From positions 1-64,000 of the forward strand of contig CAIWFH010000080.1 in assembly GCA_903911925.1 (NCBI GenBank): a stretch of DNA of 64,000 bases. Reading direction: 5' to 3'. The stretch comes from an uncultured Acidobacteriaceae bacterium (GTDB lineage Bacteria; Acidobacteriota; Terriglobia; Terriglobales; Acidobacteriaceae). This document shows, piece by piece, positions 25,978 through 35,949 of the stretch. The translations under genes and the position numbers were made by a program. Numbering within the stretch: the stretch's first letter is position 1; every line of letters begins with the position of its first letter. Under the pieces are notes generated by a model. The model was given only the letters and a program-made list of their open reading frames with translations. It made no database searches and was not told the DNA's origin.

Positions 25978-27965
25978 GAATGGGCCTCCTCGAAAGTGAT
26001 GACGAGGTTGTCAAAGCCATCCACATGGGCAGTGGCGCCGGGCGGCAGAACCGTGGCCGCAGTGTACTCGGTAATCATCGCCGGGCCGCGGATGATGTCG
26101 CCCGAATGCAGTCGGTCGCGGCGGTAGAAGCGCGTGCTGAGAAATTGGCCTTCGAAGAATACTTTTCTTTGGGCATACTGCGCGGCACTGCCGTCTCCCG
26201 GCACAAGCTCGCTTTGGACGGGCTCATACGGCTCGCCGGCCGCAACCATGCGCAAGCGCAGGTTGACGATTTCGACCGGCCGCGCAGAATCCGAGAAGCC
26301 GTAGCGCTGCTCGTGCAACTGATGGAACGCCTCCAAGGTGCGGTGAGGTGCTTGCTCATCCCAGGCTACGTTCAGTTCGTATCCCTGGCGGCGATAGCGC
26401 ATGTCGACCGTGCGCTGGGCCACGCCTTCAAGACCTTCAACGGCAAATTCCGACCGGCCGCGCTCTTCCATTTCTGCAAAGGCATCTGGAAGAGTGGCCG
26501 TCGCATCGCCCGGGAGCATTACGGTGCGCGAATAATCGCGCACCGTATCTGCCAATAAGATGCCAACTGCGGAAAGCGCGCCCGGCATAGCAGGAATGAG
26601 CACCGTGGGGATGCGCAGCGTACGGGCAAGCGAGCAGGCATGCAATGGTCCACCGCCTCCAAATGCGACGAGGGTGAACTGGCGCGGGTCGAAGCCGCGC
26701 TCGACAGAGATAACGCGGATGGCTTTCTCCATCTCACTTTCGACCACGCGGAGAACTCCTTCGGCGAATTGCTCTACTGACTCAAGCGGACCTTTTTCGG
26801 CGCGCAGAATGCGGTCGGTTCGCTCGCGGTCAAGCCGCACTCCGCCGCCAAGAAAACTCTTGGGATCGAGGCGGCCCAATACGAAGTTGGCATCGGTGAC
26901 GGTGGGCTTGTTGCCGCGGCCGAAGCAGATCGGCCCGGGTACAGCACCGGCTGACTCAGGCCCGACGCGCAACATTCCGCCCGCGTCAAACCTGGCAATC
27001 GAACCGCCGCCGGCGCCGGCCGTATGGATGTCGAGCATGGGGACGCCGATGGGCACGCCGGCAACAACGGACTCGCGTGTGAGTTGCGCGCCGCCTGTCG
27101 CCTCGTCGGAGAGGAAGACATCGGTCGAAGTGCCGCCCATGTCGAAGCCTATAATGCGCTCGAAGCCTGCCCACCGGGCCAGGCGCGTTGCGCCGACAAC
27201 TCCGCCTGCCGGACCGGAAAGCACGGTGCGCACCGGTTCGCGCGCCGCAACCCGCGCCCGGATGATGCCGCCAGACGACTGCATGACGTGCACTCGTCCG
27301 CCGCTGTGCTCTGCGCTGACGCGCTCTGCGAGGTGTGTTAGGTAGCGCTCGATGCGAGGCGCGAGGTAGGCATTCACAACCGTTGTCGAGGCACGCTCAA
27401 ACTCGCGAAACTCGGGCAGGATGCGGTGCGAGACGGAGACGGGCAGGCCCAGAACATTTAATGCAGATTCAACGCGGGATTCTGTCTCAGCGTTGGCAAA
27501 GGAGAAAAGGAGCGAGATGGCGACGGACTCCGCGCCGCTCAAACGCACACGCTCAACGATGGCTGCAAGTTCTTCTTCGGAAGGTGCACGGAGAATTTCG
27601 CCCTCGGCGCTTACGCGCTCGGGCACGCCAAAGCGGAGTTCCCCTGGAACGAGACAGACCGGCACGGGAGCAAACCAGTCGTAGAGATGGCTGCGAGTTT
27701 GGCGGCCAATGGCGATGGTGTCTTCAAATCCCGCAGTAGTGACGAACGCGACGCGCGCGCCGGTGCGCTCGAGCATGGTGTTGGTTCCGACGGTGGTGCC
27801 GTGGCGCACGTCGAGCGCCTGGCCTGCGCCGATCTTGCCCAGCGCTGCCAGCACGGCCAACGCCGGATCGGCCGCAGTGGAGAAGAGTTTGAGCACGCGA
27901 AGTTCGCCCTCCGCCAAGTAGACGCAGTCAGTGAATGTGCCGCCGGTATCGATTGCTACGCGCAA
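25974..27965 (-). CDS. hyuA: Hydantoinase A/oxoprolinase family protein
   Basis: A 663-residue HyuA-type subunit with an actin/hexokinase-like ATPase fold. It starts MRVAIDTGGTFTDCVYL (phosphate-1 motif) and carries the RHGTTVGTNTMLERTGARVAFVTT box, the GGVVGA and GFDMGGTSTDV motifs, and FGGGGPLHA near residue 420. It forms a complex with HyuB. The divergent MFS gene 66 bases away may import the substrate. Confidence 0.9.
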   Translation of the reverse strand: MRVAIDTGGTFTDCVYLAEGELRVLKLFSTAADPALAVLAALGKIGAGQALDVRHGTTVGTNTMLERTGARVAFVTTAGFEDTIAIGRQTRSHLYDWFAPVPVCLVPGELRFGVPERVSAEGEILRAPSEEELAAIVERVRLSGAESVAISLLFSFANAETESRVESALNVLGLPVSVSHRILPEFREFERASTTVVNAYLAPRIERYLTHLAERVSAEHSGGRVHVMQSSGGIIRARVAAREPVRTVLSGPAGGVVGATRLARWAGFERIIGFDMGGTSTDVFLSDEATGGAQLTRESVVAGVPIGVPMLDIHTAGAGGGSIARFDAGGMLRVGPESAGAVPGPICFGRGNKPTVTDANFVLGRLDPKSFLGGGVRLDRERTDRILRAEKGPLESVEQFAEGVLRVVESEMEKAIRVISVERGFDPRQFTLVAFGGGGPLHACSLARTLRIPTVLIPAMPGALSAVGILLADTVRDYSRTVMLPGDATATLPDAFAEMEERGRSEFAVEGLEGVAQRTVDMRYRRQGYELNVAWDEQAPHRTLEAFHQLHEQRYGFSDSARPVEIVNLRLRMVAAGEPYEPVQSELVPGDGSAAQYAQRKVFFEGQFLSTRFYRRDRLHSGDIIRGPAMITEYTAATVLPPGATAHVDGFDNLVITFEEAHS

Positions 27966-28031
27966 GCTACCTCACTCTCGTATCCTTTAGACTCTAAAAC
28001 AACAGGGGCCCCAATAACACCAGGAGCGCAC

Positions 28032-29264
28032 TTGAACGGACTCACAAGTTGGCTAACCGGAGCCTCGCGGGAACAGAAGCGCACGCTGCTGGCCGCTTCG
28101 CTGGGCTGGATGCTGGACAGCATGGACGTGATGCTCTATGCGCTGGTGCTGGGCCAGGTGCAGCGGGAAATGCATCTCTCCGCGGCCGCGAGCGGCGCAA
28201 TGATGTCGGGGACGCTGGTTTCGGCGGCTGTTGGCGGACTAGGCTTTGGCTGGTTTGCCGACCGCTTTGGGCGCACCCGCGCGCTGACGTGGAGCATTCT
28301 TATTTACTCGGTTGCGACCGGAATGTGCGGCCTGACGCACACGGCATGGCAACTGATGATTTGCCGCGTACTGCTGGGCCTGGGGATGGGCGGGGAATGG
28401 GCATCCGGCGCGGCGCTGGTGGCCGAGACCTGGCCCGCACAGCATCGCGGCAAGGCGCTTGCGCTGGTGCAGAGTTCCTGGGCCGTGGGCTACGCGCTGG
28501 GCGCGGCCGTGGTTGCCGTAGTGATGCCGCATTTTGGATGGAGGGCAGTCTTTTTCGTGGGCATTGCGCCGGCGCTGGTGACGCTCTGGGTGCAACGCGA
28601 CGTCAAGGAACCAGAAACATGGAAGCGCGAACACACACCCAACGTACAACTGGGCCAGCTGTTTCGCGGCGCACTGGGCCGCGGCGTACTGGTGTGCGCC
28701 ACGATGAACGCGGCCACGCTTTTTGCATGGTGGGGATTGTTCACCTGGGTGCCGAGTTTTCTTTCCCGCTCCGCTGCGGAAGGCGGGCGGGGGCTGAGCA
28801 TTGTGCAAACGTCGCTATGGACCATCGTGATGCAGGGCGGGACATTTCTCGGCTACATTACTTTCGGATATCTTGCGGACCGGTTCAGCCGCAAGTACAC
28901 CTATATCGGCTACCTGCTGGCGGCAGCTGCGCTAGTGCCGCTGTTTGCGTTTGTCGGCAATCCACGGGCGCTGCTGATTATTGGTCCGCTGGTGGGATTC
29001 TTCGGTACCGGCTACTTCAGCGGTTTCAGCGTGATTGCCAGCGAGCTGTTTCCAACTTCAGTGCGCGGCACGGCAATGGGGTTCGTGTACAACATTGGAC
29101 GAGTGACCAGCGCCACTGCGCCGTACGTGATTGGCCGCTTTTCTGAGACCGCTGGGCTGAGCTATGCGCTGTGCATCACCTCGGCGGCGTTTTTGCTGGC
29201 CGCATGGATTGCCACCGCACTTCGCTCGCCCGAGATGGCGGGGATGCGCGAAACTCAGTTGTGA
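28032..29264 (+). CDS. MFS transporter (aromatic acid/sugar-acid type)
   Basis: A 410-residue 12-helix major facilitator. Translation most likely starts at TTG 28032 (LNGLTSWLTG) with AGGAG six bases upstream; an upstream extension would overlap hyuA antisense. MFS motif A is FGWFADRFGRTRAL in the first half and ITFGYLADRFSRKYT in the second. LDSMDVMLYALVL in TM1 resembles the metabolite:H+ symporters (SHS/AAHS). It is divergent from hyuAB, so import of the HyuAB substrate is a reasonable guess. Confidence 0.85.
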   Translation: MNGLTSWLTGASREQKRTLLAASLGWMLDSMDVMLYALVLGQVQREMHLSAAASGAMMSGTLVSAAVGGLGFGWFADRFGRTRALTWSILIYSVATGMCGLTHTAWQLMICRVLLGLGMGGEWASGAALVAETWPAQHRGKALALVQSSWAVGYALGAAVVAVVMPHFGWRAVFFVGIAPALVTLWVQRDVKEPETWKREHTPNVQLGQLFRGALGRGVLVCATMNAATLFAWWGLFTWVPSFLSRSAAEGGRGLSIVQTSLWTIVMQGGTFLGYITFGYLADRFSRKYTYIGYLLAAAALVPLFAFVGNPRALLIIGPLVGFFGTGYFSGFSVIASELFPTSVRGTAMGFVYNIGRVTSATAPYVIGRFSETAGLSYALCITSAAFLLAAWIATALRSPEMAGMRETQL

Positions 29265-30067
29265 TTCGCTTGAACAACCTGGACCTGGCTCAATGTTTCC
29301 TTGTGCAGGTCAGCCCGCTTTTCATAACTATTGAAGATGAGTTGGCCTCCGAGGATCAGCAGCCAGAACCAGAGAGCGAGACGCAGGGGGCGGCGCGGGA
29401 TGCGAGTGCTGACGAGCGTGCCGCTGATGGCGCCCGCGAGCCCGCCTGCCGTGAGTTGCAAAAGCAACGGCTCACTCAAGGGATGCGAGAACCAATGGGC
29501 TCCGCTGCCGATCAACGACAGAATAAAGCCGAAGAGAATGTCGGTGCCGACCACTTGCGCGGGAAGCAATGGCGTGAGGCTAAGCAGCGCGGCGCTGCCT
29601 AGTGCACCGGCGCCGGCCGAGGAGAATCCGACTTCAGCGCCTACCGGAAGCATGAGCCAGGGCAGCAACGAACTGCGATCGTTTGGGGCAGGGGTTTCGC
29701 GCATGGGACGGAATGAGAAGAAGAGCTGCCATGCTGCCGTGCTGACGAGAATCGCGCCGAGGATTCCATTCAACAGGTTCTGCGAACCAACGTTGACCAA
29801 CTGTTTGAGGAAGAGCGATCCGGCGAGGACCCCGGGAACTCCGCCGAGGAGCATGAATCCAAGTGTCCTCCATGCAACGTTGCGGCGGGCAATCTGCGAC
29901 GGGACAAGAATCAGTTTGACCACGGCCGAAAATGTGAGGCCAATGCCGACAGCGATGGGCGCAGGTACACCGAGAAATAGAACGAGGACTGGCACGGTGA
30001 TGGTGCCCGCGCCAACGCCGGTAAGCGCGATGAACAGTGCGATCAAAAATCCGATGAGGTAGGTCAT
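29255..30067 (-). CDS. TauE/SafE (TSUP) family sulfite/sulfonate permease
   Basis: A 270-residue protein with eight or so transmembrane helices in two repeats. The first helix pair reads FLIALFIALTGVGAGTITVPVLVLFLGVPAPIAVGIGL and the second half has GAEVGFSSAGAGALGSAALL, typical of TSUP. It is the last gene of the cys operon (38 bases after cysH), which suggests sulfite, sulfate or a related sulfur anion as substrate. Its end overlaps the convergent MFS gene by ten bases. Confidence 0.85.
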   Translation of the reverse strand: MTYLIGFLIALFIALTGVGAGTITVPVLVLFLGVPAPIAVGIGLTFSAVVKLILVPSQIARRNVAWRTLGFMLLGGVPGVLAGSLFLKQLVNVGSQNLLNGILGAILVSTAAWQLFFSFRPMRETPAPNDRSSLLPWLMLPVGAEVGFSSAGAGALGSAALLSLTPLLPAQVVGTDILFGFILSLIGSGAHWFSHPLSEPLLLQLTAGGLAGAISGTLVSTRIPRRPLRLALWFWLLILGGQLIFNSYEKRADLHKETLSQVQVVQANHN

Positions 30068-30105
30068 TTCATTCCTTGTGCAGCTCTGCAGCGAACGGAA
30101 GAGCC

Positions 30106-30804
30106 TTACCTGGTTGGTGCTGCTTCAATGTGAATGCCGCATTCAACTTTGCGGCCGGCCCAGCGTCCCGAGCGCGGATCGCCGGGATCGAGCGGCAGCG
30201 ATGTACATGGCTCACAGCCGATGGACGAATAGCCGCGCTCATAGAGCGGGAGAAACGGAATCGAAAGCTCCTCGCAGGCGTACCAGACATCGCGCGTTGT
30301 CCACGAGGCGAGCGGTGCGAGTTTCAACACCTGCTTGCCGCCGGGGAGTGCGAACATCGCGGATTCTTCAAGCGCGGCGCGGCTCTTTGCCTGCTCGCGG
30401 CGCAGGCCGGTGATCCACACGCGAAACCCGGCAACCGCTTTAAAGAGCGGTTCGACCTTGCGCAGCTTGCAACATTGATCGGGAGCGGATTGATAGAGCA
30501 GGCCATGCTCTGCCTCCTGCTCGGCCACGGTTTTTGCGGGAAGCAGGTTGATGAGATTGAGACCCCACTCGGCGGCAATGCGATCGCGATACTCGTAGGT
30601 TTCGCGGAAGTGATAGCCGGTATCGAGAAAGAGGACGGGGATTTTCGGATCAAGCGCGATGGCAAGCTTGACGAGCAAAACGTCTTCGGCTTGAAAGCTG
30701 CACGTGAGGCATACGTCCTGCTGGCCGGTGACTTCTCGTGCCAGCGCCGCGCGCACTTCATCAAGCCTTGCCTTGACCTGCTCTTGAATCTCGGCTGCAC
30801 TCAT
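30106..30804 (-). CDS. cysH: Assimilatory adenylyl-sulfate (APS) reductase
   Basis: A 232-residue thioredoxin-dependent reductase giving sulfite. It carries the four [4Fe-4S] cysteines of the APS-type enzyme, C111-C112 (CCKLRKVEPL) and C197/C200 (GCEPC), plus the catalytic Cys in ECGIH (C222). PAPS-specific CysH lacks the CC...CxxC set, so this enzyme should use APS directly. That fits the absence of a working APS kinase here. The start overlaps the cysN stop by one base. Confidence 0.9.
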   Translation of the reverse strand: MSAAEIQEQVKARLDEVRAALAREVTGQQDVCLTCSFQAEDVLLVKLAIALDPKIPVLFLDTGYHFRETYEYRDRIAAEWGLNLINLLPAKTVAEQEAEHGLLYQSAPDQCCKLRKVEPLFKAVAGFRVWITGLRREQAKSRAALEESAMFALPGGKQVLKLAPLASWTTRDVWYACEELSIPFLPLYERGYSSIGCEPCTSLPLDPGDPRSGRWAGRKVECGIHIEAAPTR

Positions 30805-32522
30805 TACAAACCTGCCTTCTCTGAGGGGATGAAGATGGCCGTTTCGCGCAACAGCCGATGGATGGCCGCGATAGCCTGACCAGGATTGGCCGCGTCGAGA
30901 GTCAGTTCATGACCCTCTGCACGAGCCACGAGCACGCTGCCTTCGTTTGAAGTAACTACTAGAGCGAGCAGTCCCGATTGAACCTGCAGATTGGTGACGA
31001 TTGGCATGAGGCCCGGATGAAGAAGAAAGGCTTCATCACCGGTCTCGATGCGAGTGGAAACGACGCCAATCGAAAATAACGAACGCTCGACTGAATCAAT
31101 CAACTCCGCGGGGCCGCTGAGTTCGAGCACAGCGCCGCGGTGGCCCCATCGCGCTTCCCTTTCGCCGGGAGTTATGCGACCCCACGTGTCGACGGGAGCG
31201 CCGATTTGCTCGGCGCTCCCGGCTGCAGTGATCATTCCAGCGGCGACCGTGCTGTTGGTTTCAGGATCGATGAGGATGAATGCGCCGGTTCCGCGATTGT
31301 CACGGTAGGCGTCGACGGCTATGGGCCGCAGGAGCTGAATCGCGACCACGCCGATGCCGTTCATCTCCAGCGTGTCGGCAGCTTCACGCGCCAGCGTCGC
31401 GATGTTGGTGCGATGCTCGACAGCGGTGATAAATGCGGGGACAATCTGACTGGTGTGCTTCAAGAGATAGCGCCGACCGCGCTCGAGTGGGCGCTGATTC
31501 ATCCAAACCAGCGATGCCTGAACGCTCTTGGCGACAATGGCTTTAGAGTCCGCAGCGATAATCAGATCGCCACGGCTGATATCGAGTTCGAGATCGAAGA
31601 CCAGGGTTACGGGGAGAGGCGCAGGGGCCTCGGCGAGGTCGCCATCGTACGTAACAATGCGGGCGACTTTTGCGCTTCGACCGGAAGGCAGCACTGTCAC
31701 TTTATCTCCGGGATGAATGGTTCCCGAAGCGATTTGGCCGGCGAATCCGCGAAAGGTGTGGTCGGGGCGAAGGACGCGCTGGACTGGAAAGCGGAAGGGC
31801 GCGGTGCGCGTTTCTTCTGCCGGCGGAAGGGACTCAAGCAGTTCAAGAAGCGACGGGCCTTCGTACCAGTCCATTGCGGTTGAGCGATGAACGATGTTGT
31901 CTCCGACGAGCGCGCTGACAGGAACGAATGTTGCTTCGACAGGGTTGCCGGTTTCTTCCGCTATCTGATTGAGAGCCAGAGTGAAATCGCGCTCGATAGC
32001 GCGGAAGCCGGTTTCGTCGTAGCCGATCAGGTCCATCTTGTTGACGGCGACGAGCACATGGCGAACGCGGAGCAGCGATGCGATGTAGGCATGGCGGCGC
32101 GATTGAACAAGCACGCCCTTGCCGGCGTCGATCAGGACTACGGCGGCATCGGCGGTGGACGCGCCGGTAGCCATGTTGCGCGTGTACTGCTCGTGGCCGG
32201 GGGTGTCGGCGATGATGAACTTGCGGCGCGCCGTTGAGAAGTAGCGATAGGCTACATCGATGGTGATGCCCTGCTCGCGTTCGGCGCGGAGGCCGTCGGT
32301 GAGCAGCGCGAAGTCGATCTGTCCAGGAGCGGTGGTGCCTTTGCCTTGAATGGAGCGCACCTGATCTTCGTAGACCGACTGCGTGTCGTAGAGCAGGCGG
32401 CCAATCAGCGTGGACTTGCCGTCGTCTACACTGCCCGCGGTGGAAAAGCGCAGAAGGTCTTTTTCGCGCTCGCCGGCGAGGAAATCTTTGATTGAGAAAG
32501 TCGGCGCTGCAATGGCTGCCAT
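30804..32522 (-). CDS. cysN: Sulfate adenylyltransferase large subunit CysN with degenerate C-terminal extension
   Basis: A 572-residue GTPase subunit of ATP sulfurylase. G1 is GSVDDGKST, G3 DTPGHEQYTRNMATGAS, G4 NKMDL. EF-Tu-like beta-barrel domains follow to about residue 455. The last 113 residues (from GHRGAVLELSGPAELIDS) occupy the place of the APS kinase domain in CysNC fusions and recall its VLxxxGLSGSGKST start, but the Walker A is gone. This tail is probably an inactive kinase remnant. TAA of cysD directly abuts this ATG. Confidence 0.9.
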   Translation of the reverse strand: MAAIAAPTFSIKDFLAGEREKDLLRFSTAGSVDDGKSTLIGRLLYDTQSVYEDQVRSIQGKGTTAPGQIDFALLTDGLRAEREQGITIDVAYRYFSTARRKFIIADTPGHEQYTRNMATGASTADAAVVLIDAGKGVLVQSRRHAYIASLLRVRHVLVAVNKMDLIGYDETGFRAIERDFTLALNQIAEETGNPVEATFVPVSALVGDNIVHRSTAMDWYEGPSLLELLESLPPAEETRTAPFRFPVQRVLRPDHTFRGFAGQIASGTIHPGDKVTVLPSGRSAKVARIVTYDGDLAEAPAPLPVTLVFDLELDISRGDLIIAADSKAIVAKSVQASLVWMNQRPLERGRRYLLKHTSQIVPAFITAVEHRTNIATLAREAADTLEMNGIGVVAIQLLRPIAVDAYRDNRGTGAFILIDPETNSTVAAGMITAAGSAEQIGAPVDTWGRITPGEREARWGHRGAVLELSGPAELIDSVERSLFSIGVVSTRIETGDEAFLLHPGLMPIVTNLQVQSGLLALVVTSNEGSVLVARAEGHELTLDAANPGQAIAAIHRLLRETAIFIPSEKAGL

Positions 32523-33476
32523 TTAGAAGTAGCCCTCCCGCTTCTTGATCTCCATCGATCCTTCCTGGTCGTGGTCGATGGCGCGGTTGGCGCGTTCGGA
32601 AGATCGAAAGGAAACCAGTTCCGCGATGATGGCGGGAATTGAATCCGCATCGGAGCGAATGGCGCCTGTGCAGGGACTGCAGCCCAGCGAACGCAATCGC
32701 GATTTGACGAGTTGCGGCTTCTCCCCGAGCCGTGCAACGAATGTTTGCTCGATGGGCAGCAGGGCGTCGCCGCGAATGTACATGGGGCGCTCTTTGGCGA
32801 AGTAGAGATCGACCACCGGAATTTTTTCTTCGTGGATGTACTGCCACACATCCATCTCGGTCCAGTTGGAAAGCGGAAAGACGCGGATGCTTTCGCCGGG
32901 ATGAATGCGGGCGTTGTAGAGGTTCCACAACTCGGGGCGCTGGTTCTTGGGGTCCCATTGGCCAGCGCTGTCGCGGAAGGAGTAAATGCGCTCTTTGGCG
33001 CGGGATTTTTCTTCATCGCGGCGGGCGCCGCCGAATGCCGCGTCGAAGTTGTAGTGACGAAGGGCATCGAGAAGTGCCTGGGTCTTGAGCAGACCGCAGC
33101 AGCGCTTGGTGTCAAGCGCGATGGGGTTGGTTCCAGCGGCAATTGCGGCTTCATTGCGCCAGACAAGCAGTTCCGCGCCTACGCTGCGGGCCATTTCATC
33201 GCGAAAGGTGAGCATCTCAGCGAACTTGAAGCCGGTATCAATGTGCAGCAGCGGAAACGGAATCGGAGCCGGGTAGAACGCCTTCTGCGCCAGCCGCAGC
33301 ATTACCGACGAGTCTTTGCCGATGGAGTAGAGCATGACCGGCCGCTCAAACTCCGAGGCCACCTCGCGCAAGATGTGGATGCTCTCAGCCTCGAGAAGTT
33401 GCAAGTGGCTGAGGCGAGGGGAAACGGATTTCCGCTCAGGTGGGGATGCCTGGGTTAATGTCGCTGGTGCCGCCAT
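32523..33476 (-). CDS. cysD: Sulfate adenylyltransferase small subunit CysD
   Basis: A 317-residue PP-loop ATP pyrophosphatase-type subunit that makes APS from ATP and sulfate, driven by CysN GTP hydrolysis. PP-motif [14 protein letters not shown], then [31 protein letters not shown] and the C-terminal [14 protein letters not shown] lies about nine bases before the ATG. It heads the cysD-cysN-cysH-TSUP operon, and its leader contains a large stem-loop. Confidence 0.93.
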   Translation of the reverse strand: MAAPATLTQASPPERKSVSPRLSHLQLLEAESIHILREVASEFERPVMLYSIGKDSSVMLRLAQKAFYPAPIPFPLLHIDTGFKFAEMLTFRDEMARSVGAELLVWRNEAAIAAGTNPIALDTKRCCGLLKTQALLDALRHYNFDAAFGGARRDEEKSRAKERIYSFRDSAGQWDPKNQRPELWNLYNARIHPGESIRVFPLSNWTEMDVWQYIHEEKIPVVDLYFAKERPMYIRGDALLPIEQTFVARLGEKPQLVKSRLRSLGCSPCTGAIRSDADSIPAIIAELVSFRSSERANRAIDHDQEGSMEIKKREGYF

Positions 33477-33501
33477 CGATTGACCTCATTCAGTGTGGGG
33501 A

Positions 33502-33549
33502 TAGCTGAAAGGCCAATGCTCAAGGGGTGGCACTCTGGCTTTTCAGCTA
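33502..33549 (-). promoter_or_regulatory. Long stem-loop in the cysD leader
   Basis: Arms tagctgaaaggcca (33502-33515) and tggcttttcagcta (33536-33549) pair over 14 positions with a single mismatch, around a 20-base loop. It starts 25 bases upstream of the cysD ATG and may control sulfur genes. I do not recognise a known riboswitch class. The rest of the gap (33550-33954) shows no gene. Confidence 0.4.
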
Positions 33550-33954
33550 GGGTGCGTCTTCTGATGTGTTGCGCTTGGGGAAATCAGAGACTAGTTCATG
33601 CACCCGTCGAAGGTATTCGACAGGCGACAACAAAACCGGCTTTGGGCAGCGCGCGTCATGTGTAGGCAAATGGTAGCAAAGTTTTGGTGAAGATACAAAT
33701 ATTCAAGTCTTGCGCTTTCCCGCCCTCCGAGAGCGGTAAACGATTGAACAACTTGGGGGAAAATGAGGGTTTCCAGCGCCGGGAGGAAGGCAGGGCATTT
33801 GTTGAGTTAGACTGTCTCTGGCCGGTTTGACCCGCCGGCTTGATTCGGCTCCGGGGCACGATGTACGGACCCGGGGACCAGTTTGGAGCGGCCTCAGCCT
33901 GGGCGCCTAATAAGGTTGCCGCATGAGTGCCGCCGTTAGGGGTATTATCCTTCG

Positions 33955-35949
33955 ATGAACGAGTTCGAAACCAAGCCACTGCCTGAAAACGCCTACCTCC
34001 CTCTCAAACCCGGAGAAACCTATACGCCCATTGTTCCCGCGGAGGTGAACGTGCCGGAACTTACGGTGCGATCGATCCTTTGGGGCATTGTTTTCTGCGT
34101 TCTGTTCACGGTGGCTTCGGCCTACTCGGGACTGAAGGTGGGGCAAGGGATGGAAGCCGCCATCCCTATCTCGATTCTGGCCATTGGCCTGGCGCGAATG
34201 CACAAGCGGCGGTCGAGCCTGCTTGAGAACGTGATTATTACCGGCATCGGCGGCGCATCAGGCAGCGTGGCGGCGGGGGCCATTTTTACCCTGCCAGCGC
34301 TGTACATTCTGCACCTTGATCCTCACCCGGTGCAGACTATTTTTATTTGCCTGGCGGGCGGCTGCCTGGGCGTTCTGTTCCTGATTCCGCTGCGGCGCTA
34401 TTTTGTGCGGGAGACGCACGGGCAGTTGCCGTTTCCGGAGGCGACTGCCATCACCGAGGTGCTGGTTACCGGCGAGTCGGGCGGTTCGCAGGCAAAACTG
34501 CTGCTGCAGGCTACGGCTATTGCTGGTGCTTACGACTTCCTGGTGACGACGTTTCACGTGTGGAAGGAATATGTTGACCTGCAATTTGTGCCGGTGATGC
34601 GCAGTTTGGCAGACCGCAGCCGGATGGTCTTCAGCTTTGACGCCATCAGCTTTATCCTGGGCCTGGGCTACGTGATGGGCTTGCGCAGCGCCATCGTGTT
34701 CTGCGCGGGCGGCATCTTCGCGAGCTTCGTCATGGTGCCGGCCATCTGGTTTTTCGGCCAGCACATTGATTTCGCCGTGTATCCGGCGGTGATTCCCGTG
34801 GCCAAGATGACTGCGGTAGAGATCTATCGCAACTATGTGCGGTTTATGGGCGTGGGGGCAATCGCCACGGCGGGCATCATCGGCATCTTCAAATCGCTGC
34901 GCATTGTGGCCGGTTCGTTTGGCATCGCGCTGCATGCCTTCCGTCACGGCGAGGCCGCGCACACGGAGCGCACTGACCGCGACATCCCGGTGCTGTCTCT
35001 GCTACTGGGAGTGATCGTCAGCTCGATTTCGGTGGCTCTTTTCTTCTCGCGACTTCAGGTTTCATGGGCTGTGCTGGTGATCGGGCTTGCCATGGTGCTG
35101 CTCTTCTCGTTCTTCTTTACTTCGGTGGCGGCAAATGCCATTGCCGTGACTGCGAACAATCCGGCCTCGGGTATGACCCTGCTTACCGTGATCATCTCTT
35201 CGATCGTGCTGCTGAGCTTTGGGCTTACAGGGACCACCGGCATGTTTTTTGTGATGGCGATTGCGGGCATGGTGTGCACCGCGTTATGCGTTTCAGGGCA
35301 GTTCATTACCGATTTGAAGATGGGCTACTGGCTCGGCTCCACGCCTTCGGCTCAGGAGAAGATCAAGTTTCTCGGCGTGATTGTTTCGGCGATTGCCGCC
35401 GGGCTAACCATCATCATGCTGGCGCAAACATTTCAATTCGGCGAGGCCGCTCCGGGCGATTTGCGGCCGGTGCTGGCGTCGCCGCAGGCTTCAATTCTGA
35501 AGGCGCTGGTGGTGGGCTTCATGAGCCATCAACCGGTCGCGTACGTGCTATTCGGCATCGGCGCGATGATTACGCTGGTGCTGGAGATGCTAGGCAAATC
35601 GTCGCTGGTGTTTGCGCTGGGAATCTACTTGCCACTGGGACTCACTTCGCCGATGCTGGTGGGCGGTTTTCTCTCGCACTTCCTGAACAAGAAAGCGGAA
35701 AAGGCAGGCGGTGAGCAGGGCAAGAGCATTCGCGAGCGCGGCGTGATTATCGCGTCAGGACTGGTGGCTGGCGGCGCGCTGGGAGGAGTTTTCGGCGCAT
35801 CGTTGCGGCTGTTCCCGTGGTATCGCGAAGACCTGATTACGACGCCGTTCTACTTGAACGATGTGGCCTCGCAGTCGGTCGCGATCCTATTGTTTGTTGG
35901 CTTGTGCATGTACGTCTGGTTCAATTCTTCAAAGAAGAAGGTGTCGTAA
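33955..35949 (+). CDS. OPT-family oligopeptide transporter
   Basis: A 664-residue, about 16-helix membrane importer of the OPT superfamily. An N-terminal cytoplasmic segment has AEVNVPELTVRSILWGIVFC. GLKVGQGMEAAIPISILAIGL and QLPFPEATAITEVLVTGESGG are family hallmarks. It probably imports oligopeptides or metal chelates by proton symport. The stop overlaps the ATG of a metallohydrolase gene, suggesting that imported substrate is hydrolysed. Confidence 0.9.
   Translation: MNEFETKPLPENAYLPLKPGETYTPIVPAEVNVPELTVRSILWGIVFCVLFTVASAYSGLKVGQGMEAAIPISILAIGLARMHKRRSSLLENVIITGIGGASGSVAAGAIFTLPALYILHLDPHPVQTIFICLAGGCLGVLFLIPLRRYFVRETHGQLPFPEATAITEVLVTGESGGSQAKLLLQATAIAGAYDFLVTTFHVWKEYVDLQFVPVMRSLADRSRMVFSFDAISFILGLGYVMGLRSAIVFCAGGIFASFVMVPAIWFFGQHIDFAVYPAVIPVAKMTAVEIYRNYVRFMGVGAIATAGIIGIFKSLRIVAGSFGIALHAFRHGEAAHTERTDRDIPVLSLLLGVIVSSISVALFFSRLQVSWAVLVIGLAMVLLFSFFFTSVAANAIAVTANNPASGMTLLTVIISSIVLLSFGLTGTTGMFFVMAIAGMVCTALCVSGQFITDLKMGYWLGSTPSAQEKIKFLGVIVSAIAAGLTIIMLAQTFQFGEAAPGDLRPVLASPQASILKALVVGFMSHQPVAYVLFGIGAMITLVLEMLGKSSLVFALGIYLPLGLTSPMLVGGFLSHFLNKKAEKAGGEQGKSIRERGVIIASGLVAGGALGGVFGASLRLFPWYREDLITTPFYLNDVASQSVAILLFVGLCMYVWFNSSKKKVS

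Noticed and set aside
27687..28031. N-terminal extension of the MFS protein
   Set aside because: Antisense to hyuA, and the TTG at 28032 has a good AGGAG site and gives a standard-length transporter.
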